From Luzula sylvatica (taxonomy: Eukaryota > Streptophyta > Magnoliopsida > Poales > Juncaceae), in contig OX326957.1 in the NCBI GenBank assembly GCA_946800325.1, forward strand, positions 20,647,007 through 20,711,006: a stretch of 64,000 nt of DNA, read 5' to 3'. Each line of letters starts with the position of its first letter. Position 1 is the first letter of the stretch. Position numbers and translations under genes: made by a program. Positions 40,014 through 52,070 of this stretch are shown here, piece after piece. Under the pieces are notes generated by a model. The model was not told where the DNA came from. It searched no databases and was given only the letters and a program-made list of their open reading frames with translations.

Positions 40014-40032
40014 AAATTTCATATCGTTTACT
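40014..40032 (+). repeat. Truncated fused monomer (90-bp deletion), copy 2
   Basis: Identical junction to the one at 36640, exactly 3,382 bp away and in the same block position. The equivalent monomers near 43490 and 45970 are not deleted. The deletion therefore arose once and was copied when the block was duplicated. Confidence 0.9.
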
Positions 40033-43000
40033 ACATAACTTTTCACCAAATTTCACAAACACTAAGAAAGTTTGTTTTTCGATTCAGAACAAGATTATAA
40101 CGCTTTGTGGAGTTCCAATAACGTGTTTTGAGTTCATTTGTATCGTACCTTTTACTGCATAACTTTTCACCAAATTTCACAAACACTAAGAAAGTTTATT
40201 TTTCGATTCAAAACAAGATTTTAACGCTCTTTGGAGTTTAAATAACGTGTTTTGAGATCATTTGTATCGTATCTTTTACTACATAACTTTTCACCAAATT
40301 TCACAAATACTAAGAAAGTTTGTTTTTCGATTCAAAACAAGATTTTAACGCTTTGTGGAGTACAAATAACGTGCTTTGAGATCATTTGTATCGTATCATT
40401 TACAACATAACTTTTCACCAAATTTCACAAACACTAAGAAAGTTTGTTTTTCGATTCAAAACAAGATTTTAACGCTTTGTGGAGTTCAAATAACGTGTTT
40501 TGAGTTCATTTGTATCGTATCTTTTGCTGCATAACTTTTCACCAAATTTCACAAACACTAAGAAAGTTTGTTTTTCGATTCAAAACAAGATTTTAACGCT
40601 TTGTGGAGTTCAAATAACGTGTTTTGAGATCATTTGTATCGTATCTTTTACTACATAACTTTTCACCAAATTTCACAAACACTAAGTAAGTTTGTTTTTC
40701 GATTCAAAACAAGATTTTAACGCTTTGTGGAGTTCAAATAACGTGTTTTGAGATCATTTGTATCGTATCTTTTACTACATAACTTTTCACCAAATTTCAC
40801 AAACACTAAGTAAGTTTGTTTTTCGATTCAAAACAAGATTTTAACGCTTTGTGGAGGTCAAATAACGTGTTTTGAGTTCATTTGTATCGTATCTTTTACT
40901 ACATAACTTTTCACCAAATTTCACAAATACTAAGGAAGTTTGTTTTTCGATTCAAAACAAGATTTTAACGCTTTGTGGAGTTCAAATAACGTGTTTTGAG
41001 ATCATTTGTATCGTATCTTTTACTACATAACTTTTCACCAAATTTCACAAACACTAAGTAAGTTTATTTTTCGATTCAAAACAAGATTTTAACGTTTTGA
41101 GGAGTTCAAATAACGTGTTTTGAGATCATTTATATCGTATCTTTTACTACATAACTTTTCACCAAATTTCACAAACACTAAGAAAGTTTGTTTTTCGATT
41201 CAAAACAAGATTTTAACGCTTTGAGGAGGTCAAATAACGTGTTTTGAGATCATTTGTATCTTATCTTTTACTACATAACTTTTCACCAAATTTCACAAAC
41301 ACTAAGAAAGTTTGTTTTTCGATTCAAAACAAGATTTTAACGCTTTGTGGAGGTCAAATAACGTGTTTTGAGTTCATTTGTATCGTATCTTTTACTACAT
41401 AACTTTTCACCAAATTTCACAAATACTAAGGAAGTTTGTTTTTCGATTCAAAACAAGATTTTAACGCTTTGTGGAGTTCAAATAACGTGTTTTGAGATCA
41501 TTTGTATCGTATCTTTTACTACATAACTTTTCACCAAATTTCACAAACACTAAGTAAGTTTATTTTTCGATTCAAAACAAGATTTTAACGTTTTGAGGAG
41601 TTCAAATAACGTGTTTTTAGATCATTTATATCGTATCTTTTACTACATAACTTTTCACCAAATTTCACAAACACTAAGAAAGTTTGTTTTTCGATTCAAA
41701 ACAAGATTTTAACGCTTTGAGGAGGTCAAATAACGTGTTTTGAGATCATTTGTATCTTATCTTTTACTACATAACTTTTCACCAAATTTCACAAACACTA
41801 AGAAAGTTTGTTTTTCGATTCAAAACAAGATTTTAACGCTTTGTGGAGTTCCAATAACGTGTTTTGAGTTCATTTGTATCGTATCTTTTACTACATAACT
41901 TTTCACCAAATTTGACAAACACTAAGTAAGTTTGTTTTTCGATTCAAAACAAGATTTTAACGCTTTGTGGAGGTCAAATAACGTGTTTTGAGTTCATTTG
42001 TATCGTATCTTTTACTACATAACTTTTCACCAAATTTCACAAATACTAAGGAAGTTTGTTTTTCGATTCAAAACAAGATTTTAACGCTTTGTGGAGTTCA
42101 AATAACGTGTTTTGAGATCATTTGTATCGTATCTTTTACTACATAACTTTTCACCAAATTTCTCAAACACTAAGTAAGTTTATTTTTCGATTCAAAACAA
42201 GATTTTAACGTTTTGAGGAGTTCAAATAACGTGTTTTGAGATCATTTGTATCGTATCTTTTACAACATAACTTTTCACCAAATTTCACAAACACTAAGTA
42301 AGTTTGTTTTTCGATTCAAAACAAGATTTTAACGCTTTGTGGAGTTCAAATAACGTGTTTTGAGATCATTTGTATCGTATCTTTTACTACATAACTTTTC
42401 ACCAAATTTCACAAACACTAAGAAAGTTTGTTTTTCGATTCAAAACAAGATTTTAACGCTTTGTGGAATTCAAATAACGTGTTTTGAGTTCATTTGTATC
42501 GTATCTTTTACTACATAACTTTTCACCAAATTTCACAAACACTAAGGAAGTTTGTTTTTCGATTCAAAACAAGATTTTAACGCTTTGTGGAGTTCAAATA
42601 ACGTGTTTTGAGATCATTTGTATCGTATCTTTTACTACATAACTTTTCACCAAATTTCACAAACACTAAGTAAGTTTATTTTTCGATTCAAAACAAGATT
42701 TTAACGTTTTGAGGAGTTCAAATAACGTGTTTTGAGATCATTTATATCGTATCTTTTACTACATAACTTTTCACCAAATTTCACAAACACTAAGAAAGTT
42801 TGTTTTTCTATTCAAAACAAGATTTTAACGCTTTGAGGAGTTCAAATAACGTGTTTTGAGATCATTTGTATCTTATCTTTTACTACATAACTTTTCACCA
42901 AATTTCACAAACACTAAGAAAGTTTGTTTTTCGATTCAAAACAAGATTTTAACGCTTTATGGAGTTTAAATAACGTGTTTTGAGATCATTTGTATCGTAT

Positions 43001-46000
43001 CTTTTACTACATAACTTTTCACCAAATTTCACAAACACTAAGAAAGTTTGTTTTTCGATTCAAAACAAGATTTTAACGCTTTATGGAGTTTAAATAACGT
43101 GTTTTGAGATCATTTGTATCGTATCTTTTACTACATAACTTTTCACCAAATTTCACAAACACTAAGAAAGTTTGTTTTTCTATTCAAAACAAGATTTTAA
43201 CGCTTTGAGGAGTTCAAATAACGTGTTTTGAGATCATTTGTATCTTATCTTTTACTACATAACTTTTCACCAAATTTCACAAACACTAAGAAAGTTTGTT
43301 TTTCGATTCAAAACAAGATTTTAACGCTTTGTGGAGTTCAAATAACGTGTTTTGAGATCATTTGTATCGTATCTTTTACTACATAACTTTTCACCAAATT
43401 TCACAAACACTAAGTAAGTTTGTTTTTCGATTCAAAACAAGATTTTAACGCTTTGTGGAGTTCAAATAACGTGTTTTGAGTTCATTTGTATCGTATCGTT
43501 TACTACATAACTTTTAACCAAATTTCACAAACACTAAGAAAGTTTGTTTTTCGATTCAGAACAAGATTATAACGCTTTGTGGAGTTCCAATAACGTGTTT
43601 TGAGTTCATTTGTATCGTACCTTTTACTGCATAACTTTTCACCAAATTTCACAAACACTAAGAAAGTTTATTTTTCGATTCAAAACAAGATTTTAACGCT
43701 CTTTGGAGTTTAAATAACGTGTTTTGAGATCATTTGTATCGTATCTTTTACTGCATAACTTTTCACCAAATTTCACAAATACTAAGAAAGTTTGTTTTTC
43801 GATTCAAAACAAGATTTTAACGCTTTGAGGAGTACAAATAACGTGCTTTGAGATCATTTGTATCGTATCATTTACAACATAACTTTTCACCAAATTTCAC
43901 AAACACTAAGAAAGTTTGTTTTTCGATTCAAAACAAGATTTTAACGCTTTGTGGAGGTCAAATAACGTGTTTTGAGTTCATTTGTATCGTATCTTTTACT
44001 ACATAACTTTTCACCAAATTTCACAAATACTAAGGAAGTTTGTTTTTCGATTCAAAACAAGATTTTAACGCTTTGTGGAGTTCAAATAACGTGTTTTGAG
44101 ATCATTTGTATCGTATCTTTTACTACATAACTTTTCACCAAATTTCACAAACACTAAGTAAGTTTATTTTTCGATTCAAAACAAGATTTTAACGTTTTGA
44201 GGAGTTCAAATAACGTGTTTTTAGATCATTTATATCGTATCTTTTACTACATAACTTTTCACCAAATTTCACAAACACTAAGAAAGTTTGTTTTTCGATT
44301 CAAAACAAGATTTTAACGCTTTGTGGAGTTCCAATAACGTGTTTTGAGTTCATTTGTATCGTATCTTTTACTACATAACTTTTCACCAAATTTGACAAAC
44401 ACTAAGTAAGTTTGTTTTTCGATTCAAAACAAGATTTTAACGCTTTGTGGAGGTCAAATAACGTGTTTTGAGTTCATTTGTATCGTATCTTTTACTACAT
44501 AACTTTTCACCAAATTTCACAAATACTATGGAAGTTTGTTTTTCGATTCAAAACAAGATTTTAACGCTTTGTGGAGTTCAAATAACGTGTTTTGAGATCA
44601 TTTGTATCGTATCTTTTACTACATAACTTTTCACCAAATTTCTCAAACACTAAGTAAGTTTATTTTTCGATTCAAAACAAGATTTTAACGTTTTGAGGAG
44701 TTCAAATAACGTGTTTTGAGATCATTTGTATCGTATCTTTTACAACATAACTTTTCACCAAATTTCACAAACACTAAGTAAGTTTGTTTTTCGATTCAAA
44801 ACAAGATTTTAACGCTTTGTGGAGTTCAAATAACGTGTTTTGAGATCATTTGTATCGTATCTTTTACTACATAACTTTTCACCAAATTTCACAAACACTA
44901 AGAAAGTTTGTTTTTCGATTCAAAACAAGATTTTAACGCTTTGTGGAGTTCAAATAACGTGTTTTGAGTTCATTTGTATCGTATCTTTTACTACATAACT
45001 TTTCACCAAATTTCACAAACACTAAGGAAGTTTGTTTTTCGATTCAAAACAAGATTTTAACGCTTTGTGGAGTTCAAATAACGTGTTTTGAGATCATTTG
45101 TATCGTATCTTTTACTACATAACTTTTCACCAAATTTCACAAACACTAAGTAAGTTTATTTTTCGATTCAAAACAAGATTTTAACGTTTTGAGGAGTTCA
45201 AATAACGTGTTTTGAGATCATTTATATCGTATCTTTTACTACATAACTTTTCACCAAATTTCACAAACACTAAGAAAGTTTGTTTTTCTATTCAAAACAA
45301 GATTTTAACGCTTTGAGGAGTTCAAATAACGTGTTTTGAGATCATTTGTATCTTATCTTTTACTACATAACTTTTCACCAAATTTCACAAACACTAAGAA
45401 AGTTTGTTTTTCGATTCAAAACAAGATTTTAACGCTTTATGGAGTTTAAATAACGTGTTTTGAGATCATTTGTATCGTATCTTTTACTACATAACTTTTC
45501 ACCAAATTTCACAAACACTAAGAAAGTTTGTTTTTCGATTCAAAACAAGATTTTAACGCTTTATGGAGTTTAAATAACGTGTTTTGAGATCATTTGTATC
45601 GTATCTTTTACTACATAACTTTTCACCAAATTTCACAAACACTAAGAAAGTTTGTTTTTCTATTCAAAACAAGATTTTAACGCTTTGAGGAGTTCAAATA
45701 ACGTGTTTTGAGATCATTTGTATCTTATCTTTTACTACATAACTTTTCACCAAATTTCACAAACACTAAGAAAGTTTGTTTTTCGATTCAAAACAAGATT
45801 TTAACGCTTTGTGGAGTTCAAATAACGTGTTTTGAGATCATTTGTATCGTATCTTTTACTACATAACTTTTCACCAAATTTCACAAACACTAAGTAAGTT
45901 TGTTTTTCGATTCAAAACAAGATTTTAACGCTTTGTGGAGTTCAAATAACGTGTTTTGAGTTCATTTGTATCGTATCGTTTACTACATAACTTTTAACCA

Positions 46001-48913
46001 AATTTCACAAACACTAAGAAAGTTTGTTTTTCGATTCAGAACAAGATTATAACGCTTTGTGGAGTTCCAATAACGTGTTTTGAGTTCATTTGTATCGTAC
46101 CTTTTACTGCATAACTTTTCACCAAATTTCACAAACACTAAGAAAGTTTATTTTTCGATTCAAAACAAGATTTTAACGCTCTTTGGAGTTTAAATAACGT
46201 GTTTTGAGATCATTTGTATCGTATCTTTTACTACATAACTTTTCACCAAATTTCACAAATACTAAGAAAGTTTGTTTTTCGATTCAAAACAAGATTTTAA
46301 CGCTTTGAGGAGTACAAATAACGTGCTTTGAGATCATTTGTATCGTATCATTTACAACATAACTTTTCACCAAATTTCACAAACACTAAGAAAGTTTGTT
46401 TTTCGATTCAAAACAAGATTTTAACGCTTTGTGGAGTTCAAATAACGTGTTTTGAGTTCATTTGTATCGTATCTTTTACTGCATAACTTTTCACCAAATT
46501 TCACAAACACTAAGAAAGTTTGTTTTTCGATTCAAAACAAGATTTTAACGCTTTGTGGAGTTCAAATAACGTGTTTTGAGATCATTTGTATCGTATCATT
46601 TACTACATAACTTTTCACCAAATTTCACAAACACTAAGAAAGTTTGTTTTTCGATTCAAAACAAGATTTTAACGCTTTGTGGAGTTCAAATAACGTGTTT
46701 TGAGTTCATTTGTATCGTATCTTTTACTGCATAACTTTTCACCAAATTTCACAAACACTAAGAAAGTTTGTTTTTCGATTCAAAACAAGATTTTAACGCT
46801 TTGTGGAGTTCAAATAACGTGTTTTGAGATCATTTGTATCATATCTTTTACTACATAACTTTTCACCAAATTTCACAAACACTAAGAAAGTTTGTTTTTC
46901 GATTCAGAACAAGATTTTAACGCTTTGTGGAGTTCCAATAACGTGTTTTGAGTTCATTTGTATCGTATCTTTTACTACATATCTTTTCACCAAATTTCAC
47001 AAACACTAAGAAAGTTTGTTTTTCGATTCAGAACAAGATTTTAACGCTTTGTGGAGTTCCAATAACGTGTTTTGAGTTCATTTGTATCGTATCTTTTACT
47101 GCATAACTTTTCACCAAATTTCACAAACACTAAGAAAGTTTGTTTTTCGATTCAAAACAAGATTTTAACGCTTTGTGGAGTTCAAATAACGTGTTTTGAG
47201 ATCATTTGTATCGTATCTTTTACTACATAACTTTTCACCATATTTCACAAACACTAAGAAAGTTCGTTTTTCGATTCAAAACAAGATTTTAACGCTTTGT
47301 GGAGTTCCAATAACGTGTTTTGAGTTCATTTGTATCGTATCTTTTACTACATAACTTTTCACCAAATTTCAAAAACACTAAGAAAGTTTGTTTTTCGATT
47401 CAGAACAAGATTTTAAAGCTTTGTGGAGTTCCAATAACGTGTTTTGAGTTCATTTGTATCGTATCTTTTACTGCATAACTTTTCACCAAATTTCACAAAC
47501 ACTAAGAAAGTTTGTTTTTCGATTCAAAACAAGATTTTAACGCTTTATGGAGTTTAAATAACGTGTTTTGATATCATTTGTATCGTATCTTTTACTACAT
47601 AACTTTTCACCAAATTTCACAAACACTAAGAAAGTTTGTTTTTCTATTCAAAACAAGATTTTAACGCTTTGAGGAGTTCAAATAACGTGTTTTGAGATCA
47701 TTTGTATCTTATCTTTTACTACATAACTTTTCACCAAATTTCACAAACACTAAGAAAGTTTGTTTTTCGATTCAAAACAAGATTTTAACGCTTTGTGGAG
47801 TTCAAATAACGTGTTTTGAGATCATTTGTATCGTATCTTTTACTACATAACTTTTCACCAAATTTCACAAACACTAAGTAAGTTTGTTTTTCGATTCAAA
47901 ACAAGATTTTAACGCTTTGTGGAGTTCAAATAACGTGTTTTGAGTTCATTTGTATCGTATCGTTTACTACATAACTTTTCACCAAATTTCACAAACACTA
48001 AGAAAGTTTGTTTTTCGATTCAGAACAAGATTTTAACGCTTTGTGGAGTTCCAATAACGTGTTTTGAGTTCATTTGTATCGTACCTTTTACTGCATAACT
48101 TTTCACCAAATTTCACAAACACTAAGAAAGTTTATTTTTCGATTCAAAACAAGATTTTAACGCTCTTTGGAGTTTAAATAACGTGTTTTGAGATCATTTG
48201 TATCGTATCTTTTACTACATAACTTTTCACCAAATTTCACAAACACTAAGAAAGTTTGTTTTTCGATTCAAAACAAGATTTTAACGCTTTGAGGAGTACA
48301 AATAACGTGCTTTGAGATCATTTGTATCGTATCATTTACAACATAACTTTTCACCAAATTTCACAAACACTAAGAAAGTTTGTTTTTCGATTCAAAACAA
48401 GATTTTAACGCTTTGTGGAGTTCAAATAACGTGTTTTGAGTTCATTTGTATCGTATCTTTTACTGCATAACTTTTCACCAAATTTCACAAACACTAAGAA
48501 AGTTTGTTTTTCGATTCAAAATAAGATTTTAACGCTTTGTGGAGTTCAAATAACGTGTTTTGAGATCATTTGTATCGTATCATTTACTACATAACTTTTC
48601 ACCAAATTTCACAAACACTAAGAAAGTTTGTTTTTCGATTCAAAACAAGATTTTAACGCTTTGTGGAGTTCAAATAACGTGTTTTGAGTTCATTTGTATC
48701 GTATCTTTTACTGCATAACTTTTCACGAAATTTCACAAACACTAAGAAAGTTTGTTTTTCGATTCAAAACAAGATTTTAACGCTTTGTGGAGTTCAAATA
48801 ACGTGTTTTGAGATCATTTGTATCGTATCTTTTACTTCATAACTTTTCACCAAATTTCACAAACACTAAGAAAGTTTGTTTTTCGATTCAAAATAAGATT
48901 TTAACGCTTTATG

Positions 48914-48918
48914 GAGTT
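48914..48918. repeat. Target site duplication GAGTT, left copy
   Basis: GAGTT immediately before the LTR of element 2; repeated at 59537-59541. Removing the element and one copy rebuilds a normal monomer (ATGGAGTTCAAAT) like the one near 24053. Confidence 0.97.
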
Positions 48919-50476
48919 TGTTGCGTATTTACGTTTAAGCAGGGCTTTTCAACTTTTAAAACCCTAAATGACTCTAATTGGACCACAAGCGCATGGTATT
49001 CGTCGAGTAAATTAGGGGTCGATCCACAGAGAGGGTTGAGTACTAGGGGCGATTTCTGATTGACAATTCGACTCGATCTAAAACTGAGGTTTATTGGTTG
49101 ATTCGGGACAGATTTTAACGGAAAAAGAAAGGTTTTTTAATATAGGAGAGGACTCAAGGGTGTTCGGGTTCTACTTGGATGATTTGGTGTGTTCTAAAGG
49201 TTGCTAAACGCTCTCTCAAAATCTGACTTTGGTGGAGGTGTTATCCAATTCTTCCTAGACCGGCTCTCGCTCGCGACTAGACGTATCCAACCTAAACACT
49301 CTTGCTCTCGCTGACTATGCCTAAGAAAGACCCGTTACGCTCTATGATAATCCTATAATCCCGTGGGTGACGTGTACCAATGTTCTTAGAATACAACGGT
49401 CCAAGTTTGTGCATTTACAATCTGGTTTCTCACTCCGCTCTCGCTTCGCAAGGTTAACCTAAAACGATCTTAACTACTTGGTTTGACTGGTTTATTTGAG
49501 GGCTTAAACAATCCTAAACGTCCACTCTCGCTACTTAGTCAAAGATGTCCTAACCTATGTCACTTAGGCTGGCCTAAACGAGTACAAACAGTTAATTAAG
49601 ACGAGTAATATCAAGGCACAAAACACAAATCAAATCTGAAAGAGACAAAGCATATAATACTACCAAAACATCGCAAGTACTAATGAACCCTAAACCCTAG
49701 ATAAATGTTTAGCTACTCATGTGCGACAACAAAACAAATCTAAATATCAAATACATCATAAAACTAAACACGAGAAAGAGTAAACCGATTTGTTGACGAA
49801 CGTCTTCTTCTTCGTAAACTCCTGCTCCTAAACGATGTGATCTTCTTCGATGGTTGACGGCTGCGGAAAGGTGTATGAGGCGAGTGGAGAAAGAGGAGGA
49901 TGAGAGGTGGATGGTGGCTGGTGAAAGGATGAAAATTGGAGATGAGAAGGTAACCCTAGCAAAGGCAGCGGTAGCCTTTTATAGTCGATGGCTAGGGTTA
50001 GGTCACAGCATGCATGGCTGTCGAAAGTTGGCCCATATCAGGGTCTGGGCCACGAAATATGAGGTGTGAATTATGAAATCTTTTAGAGGATTCCTTCCTG
50101 AAGTTATGGCAACTTGAATCACCAAATTTGGAGTTACCAATCAAAAGATATGGCCATTTTATTACTTGCCAAATTCTGAGATTCTGCAGCTTCTTTCCAT
50201 TTTTTAATCTTCCAACAATAGTTGCGATTTTGGCTTGTTTTGCACTGTGAAAGCTTGGAACGGTGCCGAGACCCTTGATACTTGCATTTCTTCACTTCTA
50301 GAGTCTTTTTTATCTTGTATTGTATCCAAATCTGTAAATATAATCAAACAAGATGCCAACGAGCAATTCTCGTGGTTTTGTTAGTATTTTAACGTTTAAG
50401 AGTTTATTTAGTACAATTTATAAAACGTTTTAAGTCCGGATGAGTGCGTAAAAATGTATCATATTCACACTCATCA
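48919..50476 (-). mobile_element. 3' LTR of element 2 (1,558 bp)
   Basis: In sense it begins TGATGAGTG at 50476 and ends CGCAACA at 48919. A TATA box, sense TATAAAAGG, lies at 49975-49983. The part transcribed after it holds four AGCGAGAG motifs (plus-strand CTCTCGCT at 49264, 49305, 49438, 49525). Two telomere-like CCCTAAA units near 49687 are too few to matter. Small open frames in it (for example 49854-50069 on the plus strand) have no recognisable content. Confidence 0.96.
49975..49983 (-). promoter_or_regulatory. TATA box, element 2 3' LTR copy
   Basis: Sense TATAAAAGG, the best TATA match in the LTR, about 500 bp from its sense start. In this copy it would direct transcription out into the remaining LTR and then the left satellite array. 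Confidence 0.6.
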
Positions 50477-50514
50477 AAATCTCCCAAGTTTAAATCTCGT
50501 TCGTCCCGAACGAG
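50477..50514 (-). promoter_or_regulatory. Hairpin plus terminal polypurine tract, element 2
   Basis: On the sense strand, CTCGTTCG and CGAACGAG form a perfect 8-bp stem around GGA (50514 to 50496). Four bases later comes AAACTTGGGAGATTT (50491 to 50477), abutting the 3' LTR start TGATG. This is the expected place of the plus-strand primer. The G-rich core is short, but AAACTTGGGAG recurs at the internal copy (52071-52083), which supports it as the conserved signal. Confidence 0.75.
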
Positions 50515-51448
50515 TAAGAAAAATGAAAAAGCACTTACAATGTTCTTTTGCTGGCTTGGAGTGTCGAGTTGTGCTTCACTTCGGTAATGATCTTTTGCGC
50601 CCTCGTCGTGAACATCGTCACTAGTCGGTCCACATAGGCTGGGTCCTCGCTTTCACGAGCACTCCTCAACGTACCGATTTCCTTCCCGGGGTAGAAGACC
50701 ACTTTACATGGCCCGAGTAAGGGACGGGGCTCTTCTCCACACTCCTTTTATAACGCCTAATAAGTCTCGCGTAGCGATGGCGTGTATCGGTGGATATTTG
50801 GTGGCTTGCTCGCTTCCACAAGTTGCCTAGAACGGAATCATCGCACGGCAGCCACTACTTATCACAAATGACCTCCCTCTAACTACAACGACTCGCGGTA
50901 CGAAGGGTAAATGGGAGAATTCAGATTCGAAATAGGATCGAAATCTGGTTTGGTGGAATCGATATGTGTAATCTGGTTTGATGGATTTGAGTCGATTTGA
51001 GAGTTGAGGTTTCGAACCGGGTTTGCGCGTATTATTATCGTGCGAAAAAGGTTTAGGGTACCAGCGTTGCGGACTCTTATTATTATTTTTTCTTTTTTCT
51101 TTTTTTCCCCTTTTTTTTTCTTTTTTTTTTCTTTTTTCTTTTTTCTATTCATTTTTTTTTCTTTGCCCCACAACGCTGCCCTTTTTTAGCCCATTTGCAT
51201 GCACAGATTCTTCTTCGATGAACGGGGAGAGGGATCAGAATTGCGACGTGCTCGGAATCCCTTCTCCCAAATTTACGCCTTTGGTGCAACCAGTTTTTGA
51301 CGTCAGATTTGGATGAGGTGGAATAGGGTTAGGGTTTGGCCAATTTCGTACCGCGAGAGCTCGATCTAAATAGGGCTCGGCGGGCCCACGGTCTCACCGT
51401 ATAAATGTCGAAATCGGGCCCGCCTCACTCTTACGCACTTCTACTATT

Positions 51449-51476
51449 GCCCCGCTCGGATCACGTTGAGCGGGGC
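51449..51476. repeat. GC-rich inverted repeat
   Basis: GCCCCGCTC (51449-51457) and GAGCGGGGC (51468-51476) are perfect 9-bp arms around a 10-base loop that contains CACGTT. It could form a stable hairpin in RNA. No function is known to me. Confidence 0.8.
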
Positions 51477-51955
51477 TCTCATTCGGCCTCTCGCCAACAC
51501 ACTCCCCCTACTACTCAAATAATGAACCTCCCTCAATGGCCGCTCGTGCGAATTCGTCCGTTTAAGGGTCAACCCTGCAAAATTGAGCGCGAGAAAGACT
51601 TGTAAAATTTAGCACGAAGGCCTGCTTACTTTTTTAGACGCGTTTAGGAGTGCTTTAAAAGTCCCCCCGTTCCTTGTTCACATGGGAAGCTTCGCCCCGA
51701 CCAAGGCTCGCGTACGTCGATTTGGCTCGCTATTTCCCGTCCCCTGCCAGGCTTCCTCCCGACTTCATCGATTTCGATGTTCAAAGCGTCGGCGCGTTTG
51801 TTCTTCCCGAAGCTCGGCGTTCGACTTCCAAACCTGCGTTAAAACATCGAAGGCTTTTTTTTTCTTTTTTTTTTTTTTGGGTCCAAGAGGGACCCGTTAA
51901 ATTTGGTCTCGGAAAGTTTTTATCGGAACCCCTATTTTTTGTGTTTTATCTTTTC

Positions 51956-51958
<3 letters not shown>

Positions 51959-51999
<41 letters not shown>
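51959..51999. repeat. 41-base T run (A run in element sense)
   Basis: Uninterrupted homopolymer in the 3' non-coding region of element 2. It parallels the 37-base A run at 4058-4094 in element 1. Its length may be affected by sequencing error. Confidence 0.95.
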
Positions 52000-52001
<2 letters not shown>

Positions 52002-52070
52002 CTACATGCAAAATAAAGATGAAAAGAATAAAATGAAAAATGGATAAGATGCAAGGCCGTGAATGGTATA

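Larger units (their letters stand above)
33209..46048 (+). repeat. 28-monomer higher-order family (four blocks)
   Basis: The rare variant ATTATAACG occurs at 33209, 36715, 40097, 43569 and 46049. The intervals are 3,506 bp (29 monomers less 90 bp), 3,382 bp (28 less 90), 3,472 bp (28) and 2,480 bp (20). Blocks share GAGTACAAAT with GTGCTTTGAG, TATCATTTACAAC, GTTTTTAGATC, TTTGACAAAC, TTCTCAAAC and paired GCTTTATGGAGTTT monomers. The 20-monomer block lacks seven monomers in one place and one in another. Offset 3,382 aligns 36.3-39.9 kb with 39.7-43.3 kb almost perfectly, with only a handful of single-base differences seen by eye. Confidence 0.85.
6433..48918 (+). repeat. 124-bp satellite array, left segment (about 343 monomers)
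   Basis: Every ordinary monomer is exactly 124 bp and about 29% GC, with four CpG per unit. Landmarks along the unit are TTAACGCTTTGTGGAG, AACGTGTTTTGAG, TATCGTATCTTTTAC, CATAACTTTTCACC, CACTAAGAAAG and TTTTTCGATTCAAAAC. All copies have one orientation. Variation is almost wholly base substitution at a limited set of sites (for example GAGATC/GAGTTC, TAAGAAAG/TAAGTAAG/TAAGGAAG, GTTTGTTT/GTTTATTT, CTACAT/CTGCAT/CAACAT), and these occur in fixed combinations, revealing higher-order blocks. Monomers carry a 7-bp dyad (TTGTTTT and AAAACAA around TCGATTC). The first part shows a weak internal 21-bp duplication (TAACG...GAG.TCA twice). I do not recognise the family. Its homogeneity and the nested Athila elements suggest a centromeric satellite, but that is inference. 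Short open frames inside it are by-products of the repeat. Confidence 0.98.
50515..52070 (-). other. Non-coding region between internal and terminal purine tracts of element 2
   Basis: About 1.55 kb with no credible gene. It holds interrupted T-rich plus-strand stretches (about 51085-51165 and 51850-51880), an uninterrupted 41-base T run (51959-51999; A run in sense) and a 9-bp GC-rich inverted repeat (51449-51476). The part at about 51350-51900 is richer in GC than its surroundings and could be captured sequence, but I recognise nothing in it. The env-like gene seen here in some Athila elements is absent. Confidence 0.7.

Noticed and set aside
6433..48918. CRISPR-like array
   Set aside because: Units are contiguous 124-bp tandem repeats with no unique spacers and no cas genes, and the context is a plant genome.
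49687..49699. Telomere-like CCCTAAACCCTA
   Set aside because: Only two units, repeated in both LTRs. Such telo-boxes are common in plant promoters and leaders; not an interstitial telomere.
49854..50069. 71-codon frame in each LTR of element 2
   Set aside because: It lies on the strand opposite to the element's transcription, overlaps the TATA region, and shows no recognisable domain.
51004..51316. Phe/Lys-rich open frames near 51 kb on both strands
   Set aside because: They are translations of T-rich low-complexity DNA with no domain or start context.
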